A DNA stretch of 64,000 nt from CAYYBE01 sp964470345 (GTDB lineage: Bacteria; Babelota; Babeliae; Babelales; Babelaceae): contig CAYYBE010000001.1 of the NCBI GenBank assembly GCA_964470345.1, positions 1 through 64,000 on the forward strand, written 5' to 3'. Positions 61,280 through 64,000 of this stretch are shown one piece after another. The notes beneath the pieces are model-generated. The model searched no databases. It worked only from the letters and a program-made list of their open reading frames with translations, and was not told the DNA's origin. The position numbers were made by a program, and so were the translations under genes. How positions within the stretch are numbered: the stretch's first letter is position 1; each line of letters begins with the position of its first letter.

Positions 61280-62089
61280 ATGAATTATAGAACCCCCCAT
61301 CTTCAGGGTATAGCCGTAAAAAAACAGTATGGGCAACACTTTTTGCGTGAGCAATCAGTCGTTGACCATATGATTTCTGCTGTTACTCTTACTCCCCAAA
61401 CGTCAGTGTTTGAGGTAGGATGCGGCGATGGCTTTCTAACACGCTCAATCCTCAAAACAGCCTGCGCACGTTTGTGGGTTTTTGAGATTGATCCTGAATG
61501 GGCTTCTTACGTCAAAAACCAGTATAAAGATCCTAAGTTACAGATCTTTGTTGAGGATGTTCTTGCCGTAGATTGGGAAAGATTTGCAGAACATGCACCA
61601 TGGGTCTTATTGGCAAATTTACCCTACCAGATTACCTTTCCCTTTTTACACCAGCTGCAAGCGCATCGTGATGTTGTACAGGAGGCTGTAGTTATGGTGC
61701 AAGAAGAGGTTGCGCAAAAGCTTGTTAAGAAATCGGGGCGAGGATATGGATATACGTCTCTCTTTTTTCAACATTACTTTGAGCTCAAATTATTAACCAA
61801 AATTGCTCCAGGGGCTTTTGTCCCGCCACCAAAGATTTTCTCACGGCTTGTCTATCTCAAGCCAAAATTTCCAGCACCCATTGCTGAAGAAGAGTTGTTT
61901 TGGAAGTTTATTAAAAGCTGCTATTCACAGCCGCGACGAACATTGCGCAATAATCTTGCTACGACTCACTATGCTGCTACACTCGGAGATGATCCGATAG
62001 GTAAATTGCGAGCCCAGCAACTTTCAATGGTAGATTTACTCGCACTCTGGGATAAACTTCGCGCCGGCGCCACAGCAACAACACGTTGA
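61280..62089 (+). CDS. rsmA: 16S rRNA dimethyladenosine transferase
   Basis: 269 residues; also called KsgA. Dimethylates two adjacent adenines near the 3' end of 16S rRNA. KKQYGQHFLREQSVVDHM is the family N-terminus; SAM motif I FEVGCGDGFLT, motif IV LLANLPYQITFPF, and the C-terminal YSQPRRTLRNNL are all present. No Shine-Dalgarno is visible before ATG 61280. Its last 54 bases are antisense to the end of the hydrolase gene 62036-63298. Confidence 0.95.
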   Translation: MNYRTPHLQGIAVKKQYGQHFLREQSVVDHMISAVTLTPQTSVFEVGCGDGFLTRSILKTACARLWVFEIDPEWASYVKNQYKDPKLQIFVEDVLAVDWERFAEHAPWVLLANLPYQITFPFLHQLQAHRDVVQEAVVMVQEEVAQKLVKKSGRGYGYTSLFFQHYFELKLLTKIAPGAFVPPPKIFSRLVYLKPKFPAPIAEEELFWKFIKSCYSQPRRTLRNNLATTHYAATLGDDPIGKLRAQQLSMVDLLALWDKLRAGATATTR

Positions 62090-63298
62090 GTAGTGCTTAC
62101 CCTTTAACGGGTAATAGACACTATTGCGTGCGCGGGCAAGATGCTCGCAATGTGCTTGCTTATGCAGTTCATCAAAGGCATAGGTATTTGCCGTGTTTCG
62201 TAATTCATCAAAACATTCTTGAGAGATCCAGGATACTGTTTTTCGTGCAGAAGCATAGCGGCAGCGTATTATCGCCTGTTCATGGTGTGGTTGAAGCTCA
62301 AGAACAATATGGGCACCTTTATAACCGTTATCATCAATAAGGTTAATGAGTGTCGGCGTAAAAGCTGCCATCGGAATGGGGTAGAGGGGGAAGTATGCTC
62401 GATAGGCATTGGGCGTCCAGCCAAATGACCAGAATTCACTGTGCAGGGGAGCGTATTCTTTGCGGCAAGTTTTGCAAGAACCACGATGATGTGAGGGAAC
62501 TGATACTTTCAGTTCAATTTGCGTGAGCTTTTGAGGAACTTTTCCATTGCAGACTTTGTTAAATCGTCTTGAAGAGAATGATTGTAGTTGCGAAAAGCAG
62601 TCAAGTTTTTGAATAAAGTCATTACGAGAGTAAAAGTGGTAGATACTTTCAAACATGTCATCACAGATTAAGCGATTTGTTTCTGCCATGACCGGTGTAC
62701 CAAAGAGTGCAAGTTCATTAATAGCAAACGTATCATCGGGGAATAATTTTTTACGTGCAGTTGCCAAGTTCAGGGCGACTGATCCACCGTGGCTATAAGC
62801 AATGATTCGGATACGAACGCATGCACAGGGAAACTGTTTTTTTACGCGTCGATATTCTTTACGTAATGCTCGATAGAAATCCCATGCCTCAGAGTAGCGC
62901 TGTGATGCACTAACAAGTCCTGACCAGCCAAAGGTGTAGTATTGTCTGAGCTCATGCGGTTGTAACGCTCCAAGTTCACGGTCGATAAGCAGGGCAAAAA
63001 GTGACGAAGCGTTTCCCTGGTAATGCTCGGTAGGCATGATAATCTTTTTGAGGCCAAAATCTTGAATGGCTTGGGTATGATAAAAGGGTGGGTTGGTGCG
63101 GATATTGTGTACAATTCTGGTATAACATGAATCGCACATGTCATCACGTAACAGTTGGAAGAATGTGGAGAATGACGCGGCTGACTGTAGTCCTACCGTA
63201 CCATGCACCATAATAGTCATCCAGACTTTGGTGACTGGTTGCTGGGCACCCCAAAGAGTTGAGGTTGCTATGAGGGTTAACCAAAGGGAACGGCGCAT
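62036..63298 (-). CDS. Exported lipase-like alpha/beta hydrolase
   Basis: 420 residues; AAAGGAGAG before ATG 63298. Signal peptide MRRSLWLTLIATSTLWGA. VWMTIMVHGTVG carries the oxyanion-hole style HG motif of lipases and IIAYSHGGSVALNLA the nucleophile serine (G-x-S-x-G variant AYSHGG). Candidate acid and base are in YSRNDFIQK and PSHHRGSC. The tail is Cys-rich (YSTCCCCGAGAK). Likely a secreted lipase or esterase; substrate unknown. 3' end overlaps rsmA by 54 bases in antisense. Confidence 0.8.
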   Translation of the reverse strand: MRRSLWLTLIATSTLWGAQQPVTKVWMTIMVHGTVGLQSAASFSTFFQLLRDDMCDSCYTRIVHNIRTNPPFYHTQAIQDFGLKKIIMPTEHYQGNASSLFALLIDRELGALQPHELRQYYTFGWSGLVSASQRYSEAWDFYRALRKEYRRVKKQFPCACVRIRIIAYSHGGSVALNLATARKKLFPDDTFAINELALFGTPVMAETNRLICDDMFESIYHFYSRNDFIQKLDCFSQLQSFSSRRFNKVCNGKVPQKLTQIELKVSVPSHHRGSCKTCRKEYAPLHSEFWSFGWTPNAYRAYFPLYPIPMAAFTPTLINLIDDNGYKGAHIVLELQPHHEQAIIRCRYASARKTVSWISQECFDELRNTANTYAFDELHKQAHCEHLARARNSVYYPLKGKHYSTCCCCGAGAKFIPECE

Positions 63299-63330
63299 GA
63301 CTTTCTCTCCTTTTTAGACAAAGTACAATA

Positions 63331-63795
63331 TCAAACTTGTCGTATCTGTTTTTCTAACGTTTTCAGATATTGCAAACTCTCGATTTTATGCGATTTTTCT
63401 AAATCTTGCTGCGTGTCTTCAAGTACTTGCAAGAGTATTTCTTTATCTTCTATTTTTTGTGCTAATTCTAATAATTCAGATTCGAGAGTAATCAGATCCT
63501 GGGAAATGACTTTGAAAATTTTTGTATTGTTAAGATCAAAGTAAGCATGACTCAGTATATTTCTAAAAGCGACAATTTTTCTCCATGCAGGATTAATCAA
63601 ACTTTTGAATTTTTGACTTGCCAAAATATGCTTCATGGCTTCGCCCACGAGCTCTAATTCTCGTAATGTTGCACTGAAAATTACATCGTCATTAAAAAAG
63701 TCCTCGGAAGTTTTGCAATTTTTGGTGAACCGTTTAATTTTTTCGATTGAGACAAAAGTATCGATAAGAAAAAATTCAGGAAACCTATTAAGCAT
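63331..63795 (-). CDS. hepT: HepT-like HEPN ribonuclease toxin (DUF86)
   Basis: 154 residues. The DUF86 pattern: ATLRELELVGEAMKHI, then WRKIVAFRNILSHAYF, whose RNILSHAY is the R-x4-H-x-Y active motif of HepT RNases. The C-terminal 50 residues form an extra charged coiled-coil (LLQVLEDTQQDLEKSHKIE), longer than usual for HepT (about 110-140 residues). Its start ATGCTTAA overlaps the MNT gene stop by 8 bases, the standard type VII toxin-antitoxin order. Expected to be AMPylated at the motif tyrosine by the partner. Confidence 0.9.
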   Translation of the reverse strand: MLNRFPEFFLIDTFVSIEKIKRFTKNCKTSEDFFNDDVIFSATLRELELVGEAMKHILASQKFKSLINPAWRKIVAFRNILSHAYFDLNNTKIFKVISQDLITLESELLELAQKIEDKEILLQVLEDTQQDLEKSHKIESLQYLKTLEKQIRQV

Positions 63796-64000
63796 AGATA
63801 ATGTCCTTATCTATTTGTCGTTTAACGAATGTTCTTACCCCGTTAAAGGTTACAACGTCTACTTTCTTTTGAAACCGTTTTTCCAAAAACTCTTGTAAGT
63901 CGATAAGTTTCATAAAGTCGGCTTCCCCCATATCAACAATGATATCGATATCACTGTCTTTTCGGGCTTCACCACGTGCGTAGGAGCCAAAGAGGGCAAT
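63788..64000 (-). CDS. mntA: MntA-like nucleotidyltransferase antitoxin, 5' end beyond window
   Basis: The last 70 codons are visible, open to the window edge; the start lies beyond 64000. Contains LFGSYARGEARKDSDIDIIV, the MNT GSx(R)G and DxD motifs, and a third acidic residue in KKVDVVTF. It ends IDKDIIYA and its stop overlaps hepT by 8 bases. Protein and partner match the MntA-HepT type VII toxin-antitoxin family. It is a different branch from the 9177 MNT gene (GSYARG versus GSRARG). Confidence 0.9.
   Translation of the reverse strand: MALFGSYARGEARKDSDIDIIVDMGEADFMKLIDLQEFLEKRFQKKVDVVTFNGVRTFVKRQIDKDIIYA

Overview
The window is a compact, almost fully coding stretch of a bacterial chromosome of moderate GC. 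It encodes a Gram-negative type envelope: MurB, MurJ, Alr, GlmU and MreB for the wall, LspA with several lipobox proteins, SurA-like periplasmic proteins and a candidate outer-membrane barrel. It also carries GatB, a CCA-encoding tRNA-Ser, and an unusually high share of exported proteins with no recognisable family. My best guess is a host-associated, reduced-genome lineage such as Candidatus Dependentiae (TM6, Babeliae). This is an inference from gene style; no rRNA is present to confirm it.

Layout. 1-9.0 kb: the end of leuS, an Fsa-type transaldolase, a GT4 glycosyltransferase, two exported proteins of unknown function and uvrB. 9.1-13.7 kb: a MNT/HEPN pair, an M3 peptidase lipoprotein, three tandem tiny exported Gly/Tyr-rich or polar proteins and an exported Hsp20-like protein. 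13.7-18.6 kb: alr, a LolD-like ATPase carrying an in-frame 15-bp minisatellite, murJ, an exported protein and a NUDIX hydrolase. 18.5-25.7 kb: a HigA-like antitoxin under a promoter with an embedded palindrome, aspS, two large exported low-complexity proteins and gatB. 25.8-29.3 kb: a lipoprotein-like MGDG-synthase-type glycosyltransferase and an animal-type transketolase whose ribosome-binding site lies in a terminator-like hairpin.

29.3-35.0 kb is an accessory island read from the minus strand. It holds a 43-residue cysteine peptide, four exported helical proteins sharing a nearly identical leader, a fifth diverged relative, and another exported protein. A complete IS481-like element (35227-36366) with terminal inverted repeats and a 5-bp target duplication follows; it sits in a short dispersed repeat also found after aspS. 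36.4-44.5 kb: an NfeD/SPFH membrane-domain operon, rpsA-ndk, an M48 peptidase and murB. 44.7-52.0 kb: a tightly overlapping pheT-lspA-pgpA-comF operon and two SurA-like proteins.

52.3-55.8 kb holds the most system-like novelty. Two tandem duplicated exported micro-peptides with the same C-terminal EFSQN lie divergently from a 7TM-GAF protein that ends in a degenerate sigma54-activator-type AAA region and a Fis-like HTH. This layout fits a peptide signal and membrane receptor/regulator, but that is a hypothesis. 55.9-64.0 kb: sbcD, glmU, tRNA-Ser(CGA), a barrel protein coupled to mreB, rsmA, a secreted lipase-like hydrolase overlapping rsmA antisense, and a second MNT/HEPN module cut by the window edge.
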